From LMUY01 sp965198895 (GTDB taxonomy: Bacteria; Pseudomonadota; Alphaproteobacteria; Acetobacterales; Acetobacteraceae), in NCBI GenBank assembly GCA_965198895.1, contig OZ240676.1:5270001-5334000 (forward strand): a DNA stretch of 64,000 nucleotides, written 5' to 3'. A model generated the notes under the pieces. The model was not told the origin of the DNA, made no database searches, and saw only the letters and a program-made list of their open reading frames with translations. Position numbers and translations under genes: made by a program. Of the stretch, positions 9,126 to 19,493 are shown piece by piece. Within the stretch, counting starts at the first letter, position 1. Every line of letters starts with the position of its first letter.

Positions 9126-9246
9126 CGTCATCCCAGGGCTCGACCCTGGGATCCACGGCGCAGTCGCGTCACCGGCCGTGCGCCATGATGCCCAGCCGGC
9201 AGCAACGGCGCCCCGTGGATACCAGGGTCAAGCCCTGGCATGACGG
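9126..9246. repeat. Family A composite palindromic repeat, copy 1 (pyrB/pyrX)
   Basis: Two inverted arms: CGTCATCCCAGGG...CCCTGGGATCCACGG at 9126-9157 and CCGTGGATACCAGGGT...CCCTGGCATGACGG at 9213-9246, about 55 bp apart. Each arm is itself a hairpin (CCAGGG with CCCTGG). Related copies lie at 48894-49032 and 55672-55813. The outer end of the right arm, GGCATGACGGT, contains the ATG of pyrX at 9240. Confidence 0.85.
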
Positions 9247-10511
9247 TACTCATCACCAACGTCCGCCTGCTCGACCCCTCCAGCAGCCTCGACGCACCCG
9301 GCGCCCTCCTCGTCCAGGACGGTTTGATCGCCGATTTCGGCCCCAACCTCGGCCGCCCGGACGGTGCGGAGACGATCGACGGCAACGGCGCCATCCTCTG
9401 CCCTGGCCTGGTCGACATGCGCGCCGCGCTGGGCGAACCCGGCTTCGAATACCGCGAGACCGTCGCCTCCGCCGCCGAGGCCGCCGCAGCTGGGGGCATC
9501 ACCACCCTCGCCGCGCTGCCCGACAGCCTCCCCGCGATCGACGACCCGGCCCTGGTCCGCCTGCTTCGCAGTCGCGGCGAAGAAACCGGTAGCCTCACCA
9601 TCCTCCCCTACGGCGCCGTCACCCGCGGTTGCCGGGGCGAGGAACTGGCCGAGATCGGCCTGCTCGGCGAAGCGGGGGCAGTCGCCTTCACAGACGGCCA
9701 GCGTGCCATCGGCAACGCCCGCATGATGCGGCTGGCGCTGTCTTACGCCCGCGGATTCGGCTACCGGATCGTGCAGCACCCGGAGGACCCGGTGCTCGCC
9801 GCTGGCGGCTCGGCCACCGAGGGCGAACTGGCCACCCGCCTCGGCCTGCCCGGCATCCCCGCCGCGGCCGAGGAGATCCTGGTGGCGCGCGACATCAGCC
9901 TGGCCCGGCTCACCGGCGGTGCCGTGCATTTCGCCCACGTGTCGACCGCCCGCGCGCTGGACCTGATCCGCCGGGCCAAGGACGAGGGGCTGAACGTCAC
10001 CTGCGATACGGCGCCCCCGTATTTCGACCTGAACGAGACCGCGATCGGCGACTTCCGCACCTACGCCAAGCTCTCGCCGCCGTTGCGGCCCGAATCGGAC
10101 CGGCTGGCCGTGGCCGCCGCGCTGACCGACGGCACGGTGGATGCCATCGCCTCCGACCATCAGCCGCGCGACGCCGACGACAAGCGGTTCCCGTTCGCGC
10201 AGGCCTCCGCCGGCGGCGCCGGGCTGGCGACGTTGCTGGGGGTGACGCTGGCGCAGGTGCACAATGCCGGGCTGAAGCTGGCCGACGCGATCGCGTTGCT
10301 GACGTCGCGCCCCGCGGAGCTGCTCGGCAGCCCGGCAGGGCGGCTGACGAAAGGCGCCCCGGCCGATCTGTGTCTGTTCGACCTCGAGCGGGCCTGGCGC
10401 GTGGAGGCCGGTGCACTACCGGGCAAGGCGCGCAACACGCCGTTCGACGGCCGGGCGCTGGAAGGGCGTGTCATCGGGACTTGGAAGGCTGGCCGGCGGG
10501 TGTTCGGGTGA
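9240..10511 (+). CDS. pyrX: Non-catalytic dihydroorotase homologue (PyrX/PyrC')
   Basis: 423 residues with the class I dihydroorotase fold and length, but the catalytic centre is broken. The metal ligands His61-x-His63 in the usual DxHxHLREPG are R61-A-A63 here (DMRAALGEPG), so the substrate Arg of HLREPG is also lost. The usual PHH segment reads TAPPYFDL, and DHAPH reads DHQPRD. His residues in QHPEDP and FAHVST and the Asp of SDH remain. This pattern is known for the PyrX/PyrC' partner that pairs with PyrB to build an active ATCase, so a structural role is inferred; a true DHOase must be encoded elsewhere. The ATG at 9240 lies inside repeat copy A1. Confidence 0.88.
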   Translation: MTVLITNVRLLDPSSSLDAPGALLVQDGLIADFGPNLGRPDGAETIDGNGAILCPGLVDMRAALGEPGFEYRETVASAAEAAAAGGITTLAALPDSLPAIDDPALVRLLRSRGEETGSLTILPYGAVTRGCRGEELAEIGLLGEAGAVAFTDGQRAIGNARMMRLALSYARGFGYRIVQHPEDPVLAAGGSATEGELATRLGLPGIPAAAEEILVARDISLARLTGGAVHFAHVSTARALDLIRRAKDEGLNVTCDTAPPYFDLNETAIGDFRTYAKLSPPLRPESDRLAVAAALTDGTVDAIASDHQPRDADDKRFPFAQASAGGAGLATLLGVTLAQVHNAGLKLADAIALLTSRPAELLGSPAGRLTKGAPADLCLFDLERAWRVEAGALPGKARNTPFDGRALEGRVIGTWKAGRRVFG

Positions 10512-10518
10512 GGACTGC

Positions 10519-10615
10519 GCTTCTCGCTCTCCCCTTGAGGGAGAAAGCTGGGGTGAGGGGGGGCCGTTCGCTCGGTTCGCGGCATTGACCCCGGCCCTCA
10601 CCCTCCTCCTCGCCT
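10519..10615. repeat. Family B palindromic repeat, copy 1 (pyrX/plsY)
   Basis: The left arm at about 10525-10560 reads CTCTCCCCTTGAGGGAGA followed by GGGGTGAGGG. The right arm, ACCCCGGCCCTCACCCTCC from 10588, is an inverted version of the same tail and lies inside the first codons of plsY. Compare copy B2 at 18582-18690, whose right arm reads CACCCCGGCCCTCTCCCTC. Confidence 0.7.
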
Positions 10616-11154
10616 TCCTCCTAGGCTCGATCCCCTTCGGCCTGCTGCTCACCCGCGGCGCCGGCCTTGGCGACATCCGTGCCATTGGTTCCGGCAGTAT
10701 CGGCGCCACCAACGTGCTCCGCACCGGGCGCAAGGACCTTGCCGCCGCCACCCTGGTGCTGGACGCGCTAAAAGGCGTCGCCGCCGTCGTGATCGCTCGC
10801 CAGTTTGGCGGCCCGGTCGCGCTCGCGGGGTTGGCGGCGGTGCTTGGCCACACCCTCACGCCCTGGCTACGATTCCGCGGCGGTAAGGGTGTGGCAACAG
10901 CTTCGGGCGTACTCTACGGCATCGCCTGGCCGCTGGGGGTTGCCGTATCCGTGATTTGGCTCGCCACCGCCGCCGCATCGCGCATCTCGTCGCTGGCCGC
11001 CCTGGTGGCCTGCGCGGCCGCCCCGTTCATCGCCCTCGCCTACCATCCCTACCCCTGGCCGGTTCCGCTGATCGCCGTTTGGATCGTGTGGCGCCACCAC
11101 GCCAACATCGCCCGCCTCCGCGCCGGGACCGAGCCGCGGATCGGGGCCGCGTGA
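10585..11154 (+). CDS. plsY: Acyl-phosphate glycerol-3-phosphate acyltransferase
   Basis: Integral-membrane enzyme that moves the acyl chain from acyl-phosphate to glycerol-3-phosphate, the first step of phospholipid synthesis. 189 residues with about five membrane helices and the three family motifs: GSIPFGLLL...IRAIGSGSIGATN, GHTLTPWLRFRGGKGVAT, and WRHHANIARLRAGTEP near the end. The start is taken as TTG 10585 because it begins the first helix and no in-frame ATG or GTG fits better. The first codons look like a family B repeat arm. Its TGA overlaps the GTG of dprA. Confidence 0.9.
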   Translation: MTPALTLLLAFLLGSIPFGLLLTRGAGLGDIRAIGSGSIGATNVLRTGRKDLAAATLVLDALKGVAAVVIARQFGGPVALAGLAAVLGHTLTPWLRFRGGKGVATASGVLYGIAWPLGVAVSVIWLATAAASRISSLAALVACAAAPFIALAYHPYPWPVPLIAVWIVWRHHANIARLRAGTEPRIGAA

Positions 11155-12260
11155 CCCCGGCCGAGCGCATCGACCGGATCCGGCTGGCGCGAACCTCGGG
11201 CGTCGGCCCCCTGACCTATCGCCGCTTGCTCGGCCGCTTCCCCATCGCCGCCCAAGCGATCGACGCCCTTCCCGGGCTGGCCCAGGCCGGTGGCCGCACC
11301 ACGCCAGTCAACGTGCCCCGCGCCTCCGACGTCGAACGCGAACTCGGCCGCGTGCACAAGATCGGCGGCCGCATGCTGGTGTTGGGGGAGGCCGACTACC
11401 CCGAGATGCTCGCCATGCTGGAGGACGCGCCCCCCGTGATCTCCGTCCTCGGTGACCCGGCGCTGCTCAGCCGTCGCGCGGTGGGCATGGTCGGTGCCCG
11501 CAACGCCTCTGCGAATGGCCAGCGCATGGCCGAGGCACTGGCGGCTGAACTCGCCTCCCACACTATACTCGTGGTCTCCGGCCTGGCGCGGGGGATCGAC
11601 ACCGCCGCCCATACCGGTGCCATGCACACCGGGCACACCGCGGCTGCCATCGCCGGTGGGCTGGACATGCCCTACCCGCCGGAGAACGCCCAACTGCAGG
11701 CGCGGATCGCCGAGCGCGGCGTGGTGATCGCGGAGGCGCCGCTGGGCACCGCACCGCAAGCCCGGCACTTTCCTCGGCGCAACCGCATCATCGCCGGGCT
11801 GGTCATGGGCGTGGTCGTGGTGGAGGCGGCGCGGCACTCCGGCAGCCTGATCACGGCGCAATTGGCGCTGGATGCCAACCGGATGGTGCTGGCCGTTCCA
11901 GGCTCGCCGCTCGACCCGCGGTGCAGCGGTTCCAACGACCTGATCCGCAACGGCGCCACACTGGTCGGCCAGGCGTCGGACGTGCTGGAGGCGATCGCCG
12001 GGTGGGAAGAACCCGTCGCGGACCCGCTTCCGCTGGGGTTCGCCGAGCAGGCAGCAGCATGGCCCGAACCCGCGGTGATTGACCCGGCGAGGGCTCGTTC
12101 CCAGGTGATGGCGCTGCTCGGCCACGACCCGGCCCCGGTTGACGATCTGATAAGGCGCTGCCAGTTGTCCACGTCCACTGTGATGGCCGTGCTGTTGGTT
12201 CTGGAACTGGAGGGGGTCGTGGAGACCCTACCGGGCCATCGCGTTGCCCTCCTAGGCTGA
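11151..12260 (+). CDS. dprA: DNA-processing protein DprA (Smf)
   Basis: Loads RecA on incoming single-stranded DNA during transformation. 369 residues from GTG 11151 (GTGA overlap with plsY). An N-terminal helical region with RLARTSGVGPLTYRRLL is followed by the Rossmann domain with GMVGARNASANGQRMA, VVSGLARGIDTAAHTGA, FPRRNRIIAGL and EAARHSGSLITA, all diagnostic of DprA. A short C-terminal winged-helix-like domain (QVMALLGHDPAPVDDLIRRC) completes the alphaproteobacterial three-part form. Together with comEC at 4623 it suggests that the transformation machinery is retained. Confidence 0.94.
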   Translation: MTPAERIDRIRLARTSGVGPLTYRRLLGRFPIAAQAIDALPGLAQAGGRTTPVNVPRASDVERELGRVHKIGGRMLVLGEADYPEMLAMLEDAPPVISVLGDPALLSRRAVGMVGARNASANGQRMAEALAAELASHTILVVSGLARGIDTAAHTGAMHTGHTAAAIAGGLDMPYPPENAQLQARIAERGVVIAEAPLGTAPQARHFPRRNRIIAGLVMGVVVVEAARHSGSLITAQLALDANRMVLAVPGSPLDPRCSGSNDLIRNGATLVGQASDVLEAIAGWEEPVADPLPLGFAEQAAAWPEPAVIDPARARSQVMALLGHDPAPVDDLIRRCQLSTSTVMAVLLVLELEGVVETLPGHRVALLG

Positions 12261-12272
12261 TTTAAGGATCTC

Positions 12273-14909
<2,637 letters not shown>

Positions 14910-14910
14910 G

Positions 14911-17085
14911 TTGGCAAGACGGCGCAAGGACGACACCCCGCCCGCCGCCCTCCCCTCCCGCGAAGCGCTGCGTGACTTCATCCGCCGCTCCACCGGCCGC
15001 GTCGGCAAGCGGGAGATCGAGCGCGCATTCCGCCTCGGGTCCGAACACCGGGTCGCGTTGCGTGGGCTATTGAAAGACCTTGCCGGCGAGGGAGTGATCG
15101 CCCCGGCCGGCCACCGCCGCTTCACCCCGCCGGGCCGGCTGCCGGACGCGACCATCGTGCAGATCACCGGCACCGACCCGGATGGCGACGCGATCGCGCG
15201 CCCGGTCGACTGGCAGGGGGACGGCCCGGCGCCGATGGTGTTGATGGCCCCGGAACGCCGCGACGCCCCAGCATTGGCCCCCGGCGAGCGCGTGCTGGCC
15301 AAGCTGCGCCCGATCGGCAACGGCAAATATGAAGGCCGCACCCTGAAACGGCTGACCGACACACCGGGCCGGGTGCTGGGCGTGTTCCGAGCGCTGGAGC
15401 ATGGTGGCCGTATCCAGCCCACCGACCGCCGTCAGAAAGCCGAGTGGATGGTGGGGGCCGGCGACACCGAGGGGGCCGAGGACGGCGAGATCGTGCTTGG
15501 CGTGCCCATGCCCAGCCGCACCTACGGCCTGAAATCCGCGCGCGTTACCGAGCGCCTCGGCCGCATGGGGGACGCACGTTCGGTCAGCCTGGTGTGCATC
15601 CACACCCACGACATCCCCGACGAGTTCCCCCCGGCCGCGCTGGCCCAGGCGGAGGCGGCCGGGCCGGTGGCGCTGGGCGCGCGGGAGGATCTGCGGGCCA
15701 TCCCGCTGGTGACGATCGATGGCGAGGATGCGCGCGACTTCGACGACGCCGTGTTCGCCGAGGCCGACGGCGAGGGCCACCGGCTGATCGTCGCCATTGC
15801 CGACGTGGCCCACTACGTGCCCTCCGGCTCGCCGCTCGACCGGTCGGGGTGGGAGCGCGGCAACAGCGTGTATTTCCCGGATCGCGTGGTGCCGATGCTG
15901 CCGGAGGCGCTGTCCAACGGCTGGTGCAGCCTGCGCCCGGACGAGGACCGCGGCTGCCTGTTCGTCGAGATGCGGGTGGATGCCTCGGGGCGGAAGACGG
16001 CGCACCGGTTCGGCCGCGGGCTGATGCGCTCGGTCGCACGGCTGACCTACGAGCAGGTGCAGGACGCGAACGACCAGGGCAACGATCTCGGACTGCCGAT
16101 CCCGGCGCTGTATGCAGCCTTCCGCGCCCTGCTGGCGGCCCGGCAGGCCAGGGGCACGCTGGACCTCGACCTGCCGGAACGCAAAGTGACGCTGGACGAC
16201 GACGGCCGCGTGCTCGCCATCATCCCCCGGCCCCGCCTGGACAGCCACCGGCTGATCGAGGAGTTCATGGTGCTGGCCAACGTGGCCGCGGCGGAGATGC
16301 TGGAAAAACTGCGGCTTGCGTGCATGTACCGCATCCACGCCCCACCCTCCGACGAGAAGATGGAGTCGCTGCGCAGCTTCCTGCACGGCATGAGCGTCAG
16401 CCTGCCGCCGCAGGGCCAGGTGCATCCGCGCGACCTGGATGCGGTGCTGAAACAGGTCGCCGGCACGGAAGCCGCACCCCTGGTGAACGAGGTGGTGCTA
16501 CGGTCGCAGAGCCAGGCGCAATACTCGCCCGACAACATCGGCCATTTCGGCCTGGCACTGCCGCGCTACGCCCACTTCACCAGCCCGATCCGCCGCTACG
16601 CCGACCTCTGCGTGCATCGTGCCCTCATTCGAGGGCTGGGTGCCGGGCCGGACGGGCTGACCGACGCGGAGATGGCACGGTTCGAGGACACGGCCGAACA
16701 CATCACGGCCACCGAGCGGCGCGCCGCCTTGGCAGAACGGGACGCGATCGATCGCTATTTGGCCGCCTACATGGCAGACAAGACCGGGGCGGAGTTCGCA
16801 GCCCGGATCTCGGGGGTGACACGCTTCGGCTTGTTCGTCACTTTATCGGCAACCGGTGCAAGCGGGCTGGTGCCCCTGTCCGCTCTGCCCGACGATTTCT
16901 GGATCCATGACGAGGCAACAAAGTCGTTGACCGGCCGGCGCACACGTATGTCATTTCACCTTGCCCAGACGTTGGATGTTCGCCTGGTCGAAGCCAGCCC
17001 CATCACGGGCGGGTTGATCTTCGCCGTCGTCGCAACGGAAGGCGCCAACCCGCGGATGTCGAAACAGAAAACATTGTCGACGTGA
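14911..17085 (+). CDS. rnr: Ribonuclease R
   Basis: Processive 3'-5' exoribonuclease of the RNase II family. 724 residues with an N-terminal winged-helix/cold-shock region, the RNB core (EDARDFDDAVF at about 272-282, FTSPIRRYADLCVHRAL at about 556-572) and a C-terminal S1 domain (FAARISGVTRFGLFV...). TTG at 14911, one base after the topA stop, is the most upstream start and gives the basic N-terminus ARRRKDD; no ATG fits. The tail after S1 is short compared with E. coli RNase R. Its TGA overlaps the GTG of the protease gene. Confidence 0.94.
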   Translation: MARRRKDDTPPAALPSREALRDFIRRSTGRVGKREIERAFRLGSEHRVALRGLLKDLAGEGVIAPAGHRRFTPPGRLPDATIVQITGTDPDGDAIARPVDWQGDGPAPMVLMAPERRDAPALAPGERVLAKLRPIGNGKYEGRTLKRLTDTPGRVLGVFRALEHGGRIQPTDRRQKAEWMVGAGDTEGAEDGEIVLGVPMPSRTYGLKSARVTERLGRMGDARSVSLVCIHTHDIPDEFPPAALAQAEAAGPVALGAREDLRAIPLVTIDGEDARDFDDAVFAEADGEGHRLIVAIADVAHYVPSGSPLDRSGWERGNSVYFPDRVVPMLPEALSNGWCSLRPDEDRGCLFVEMRVDASGRKTAHRFGRGLMRSVARLTYEQVQDANDQGNDLGLPIPALYAAFRALLAARQARGTLDLDLPERKVTLDDDGRVLAIIPRPRLDSHRLIEEFMVLANVAAAEMLEKLRLACMYRIHAPPSDEKMESLRSFLHGMSVSLPPQGQVHPRDLDAVLKQVAGTEAAPLVNEVVLRSQSQAQYSPDNIGHFGLALPRYAHFTSPIRRYADLCVHRALIRGLGAGPDGLTDAEMARFEDTAEHITATERRAALAERDAIDRYLAAYMADKTGAEFAARISGVTRFGLFVTLSATGASGLVPLSALPDDFWIHDEATKSLTGRRTRMSFHLAQTLDVRLVEASPITGGLIFAVVATEGANPRMSKQKTLST

Positions 17086-18593
17086 TTCGGGCCGGGCTAC
17101 TCGCTTTGCTGATCGTCGTGCTGCCCTGCGTGGGGCACGCTGCCGAGGCGTTCAACGAATCCACCGCTAGCGCCGTGTTCGGCGCGGCGTTGGCGTTCAT
17201 CACGCCCCGGACGCTGGAGCCCGAGTCGATCCCGCAGCTGACCCTGTGGGGGTTGCGCGGGCTGATGGCGCTGGACCCGGACCTCACTGCGGAACTGCAC
17301 GAGCGGGATTTGGTGTTGCGCCAAGCCGGCAAGGCGATCTTCAACGCCCCGCTGCCCGACGGGGCGAGTGCCGAGGGGTGGGGCGCACTCGCGGCCAGTG
17401 TATCGGCGGCGGCGTTCGCAGCCTCCCAGCCGGTGCGCACCGCGGGCACGCAGGGGGTGATCCGCTCCTTCTTCGACGAGTTGTTCAACCACCTCGACCC
17501 GTACTCCCGATACGTTCCACCCGGCGCCGCCGATACCGAGCGGGACCGCCGCTCCGGCTCGGCCGGGCTGGGCCTGACCGTGGTCCGTACCCGCGCCGGG
17601 ATGGTGGTGCAGACCGTGGTGCCTGGCAGCCCGGCCGACGATACCGGCATCCGCCCCGGCGACCGCATCCAGGGCGTCGACGAGCACGCGATCCGTGGCG
17701 AGGACGCAGCCACGGTCGATAGCTGGATCCGCGGGCCGGAGGGCAGCACGGTGCACCTGGCCTGGCGCGCCCGTGGCCGGCTGCATACGGAGGATATCGA
17801 GCGCGCCCTGGTGCCGCCGCAGACCGTGACCGCCGAACGGCTGGGCGACGTGGTGCTGATCCACATCTCCGGGTTCAGCGTCGACACCGACGACCAGTTT
17901 CAGGCGGCGCTGGAGGCCGGGTTCGCCGGGCATCGTGTTCGGGGCATCGTAGTCGACCTGCGCGGCAATCGGGGCGGTTTGCTGCGGCAGGCGGTTTCGG
18001 TGGTGAACCAGGTGCTGACCTCCGGCATCGTAGTAACGACCGCGGGGCGCAATCCGCAGAGCAGCCGCGTTTGGCAGGCTGGCACCGTGGATGATGGCAG
18101 CAAGGGGCGGCCGATGGTGATCCTGGTGGATGGCCGCACCGCCAGTGCCGCCGAGATCATGGCGGCGGCGCTCGAGGATAACGGCCGCGCCGTGGTGGTT
18201 GGCAGTTCCACCCTCGGCAAGGGCCTGGTGCAGACCATTGCCCCCTTGCCGGACGGCGGCGAGTTGTTCGTGACCTGGAGCCGCGTGCTGGCCCCCGGCG
18301 GCTGGCCGATCCAGGGGCTGGGCGTGTTGCCGCAAGTGTGCACGAGCCTGGGGGAGGATTCACTTCGATCGGAGTTGTCGGAGTTGGCAGCGGGGCGGCA
18401 GAGCTTTGCCGCGGCCCTGGACCGTCACAATTCGGCTCGGGCGCCGCTCCCGGTGGCTGAAGTGGTGGATCTGCGCAATGCGTGCCCGGCCGCCGAGGGG
18501 CGTGACGCGGATTTGGACGCGGCGGGGTTCTTGTTGGACCATCCGACGGCGTATCAGACGGCGCTCACACAGCCGAAAGCCCTCCCCCCTTGA
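17082..18593 (+). CDS. S41-family carboxyl-terminal processing protease, exported
   Basis: 503 residues with a signal peptide (LLALLIVVLPCVGHAAEA), so the protein works in the periplasm. A PDZ domain spans about residues 165-245 (GLGLTVVRTRAGMVVQTVV...GIRPGDRI). The peptidase domain holds the catalytic Ser in GRTASAAEI (about residue 355) and the Lys in STLGKGLVQ (about 380), the Ser/Lys dyad of CtpA-like enzymes. GTG 17082 overlaps the rnr stop (GTGA), making it the last gene of this run. The final residues KALPP and the stop are encoded by family B repeat DNA. Confidence 0.9.
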   Translation: MIRAGLLALLIVVLPCVGHAAEAFNESTASAVFGAALAFITPRTLEPESIPQLTLWGLRGLMALDPDLTAELHERDLVLRQAGKAIFNAPLPDGASAEGWGALAASVSAAAFAASQPVRTAGTQGVIRSFFDELFNHLDPYSRYVPPGAADTERDRRSGSAGLGLTVVRTRAGMVVQTVVPGSPADDTGIRPGDRIQGVDEHAIRGEDAATVDSWIRGPEGSTVHLAWRARGRLHTEDIERALVPPQTVTAERLGDVVLIHISGFSVDTDDQFQAALEAGFAGHRVRGIVVDLRGNRGGLLRQAVSVVNQVLTSGIVVTTAGRNPQSSRVWQAGTVDDGSKGRPMVILVDGRTASAAEIMAAALEDNGRAVVVGSSTLGKGLVQTIAPLPDGGELFVTWSRVLAPGGWPIQGLGVLPQVCTSLGEDSLRSELSELAAGRQSFAAALDRHNSARAPLPVAEVVDLRNACPAAEGRDADLDAAGFLLDHPTAYQTALTQPKALPP

Positions 18594-18690
18594 GGGAGAT
18601 GATGGCTGGGTGTCACGCGATGGAGGCCTCGTGTGTTGGCCCCCTCACCCCGGCCCTCTCCCTCAAGGGGAGAGGGAGAAGAGGGTCGCG
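18582..18690. repeat. Family B composite palindromic repeat, copy 2
   Basis: The left arm CCCTCCCCCCTTGAGGGAG (18582-18600) and GGCTGGGTG face a right arm CCCCCTCACCCCGGCCCTCT...GGGGAGAGGGAG (about 18640-18685). The right arm contains a perfect CCCTCTCCC/GGGAGAGGG hairpin. It fills the space between two convergent genes and supplies the C-terminal codons and stops of both. It could also act as a bidirectional terminator. Confidence 0.85.
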
Positions 18691-19493
18691 CTTAGCCGGT
18701 CGAATGCGGCGCGATTTGGGGTGCAGATCAGGCCGCCCCTGGTGTCCGTGGCGGCCAGCGGGGAACCGTCGAACTTGGCAGAGAAGCCACCGGCCTCGGC
18801 GTGCAGCAGCCAGCCCGGCAGGTGATCCCAGGGCATCAGCCGGTTGAACACCAGGTAGTCGCAATGTCCGGCGGCGAGCATGCGGTATTCGTGAGCGGCG
18901 CAGCGGTAGTCGCACACGCCCGCCAAACCGACCATGTTGCGGATGACGGTGCTGCGTAGCGGCTCGGGCATGTAGCGCCACGAAATACAGCCGCTCATCC
19001 GCGCCGGGTCGTCCGTCGTGGATACCGACAAGCGGGTTCGGTCGCCGCCTGGGGTCAGCATCCAGGCGCCGCCGCCGCGCAGGGCGATGGCGGTGTCGTC
19101 GCAGACCGGGTCGTGAATGGCCGCGGCCACCACCTCGCCGCCCGCGATAGCCGCCGCCATGACACCGAACAGCGGCAGTCCGGCGCAAAAATTGGCGGTG
19201 CCGTCGATCGGGTCCACCACGAACGCCAGTTCGGCACCTGCCATCCGGCCGAGCAAGTCCGGGTCGGCGGCGCAGGCCTCCTCGCCGATCACGAGGCAGC
19301 CAGGGAACATGCGGTGCAGGCCGTTGGTGATCATGACCTCCGCCGCCTCGTCCGCTTCGGTGACGAAGTCGGTAGGGCCGGATTTGGTCCGGATCATGCC
19401 GGGTTGCAGCTTGCGGAAGCGCGGCATCACCTCGGTCCGGGCTGCGGCGCGGAGAAGTTGCACCACCTCGTCGAGGGCCACGGCGTCTATCAT
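18663..19493 (-). CDS. Inositol-monophosphatase-family phosphatase
   Basis: 276 residues. The Mg-dependent sugar-phosphate phosphatase motifs are complete: DFVTEADEAAE, GEEACA (Glu ligand), DPIDGTANF (two Asp ligands) and PWDHLPGWLL (third Asp). In this family substrates include myo-inositol-1-P, histidinol-P and PAP; this sequence alone does not decide between them. The ATG at 19493 overlaps the hflX stop (ATGA), so it is the third gene of an hfq-hflX operon. The last residues LFSLSP and the stop are encoded by a family B repeat, so the natural C-terminus has probably been replaced. Confidence 0.88.
   Translation of the reverse strand: MIDAVALDEVVQLLRAAARTEVMPRFRKLQPGMIRTKSGPTDFVTEADEAAEVMITNGLHRMFPGCLVIGEEACAADPDLLGRMAGAELAFVVDPIDGTANFCAGLPLFGVMAAAIAGGEVVAAAIHDPVCDDTAIALRGGGAWMLTPGGDRTRLSVSTTDDPARMSGCISWRYMPEPLRSTVIRNMVGLAGVCDYRCAAHEYRMLAAGHCDYLVFNRLMPWDHLPGWLLHAEAGGFSAKFDGSPLAATDTRGGLICTPNRAAFDRLSATLFSLSP

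Noticed and set aside
15067..16425. A 452-codon minus-strand frame opposite rnr
   Set aside because: The RNB catalytic motifs are on the plus strand; the opposite frame has no recognisable content.
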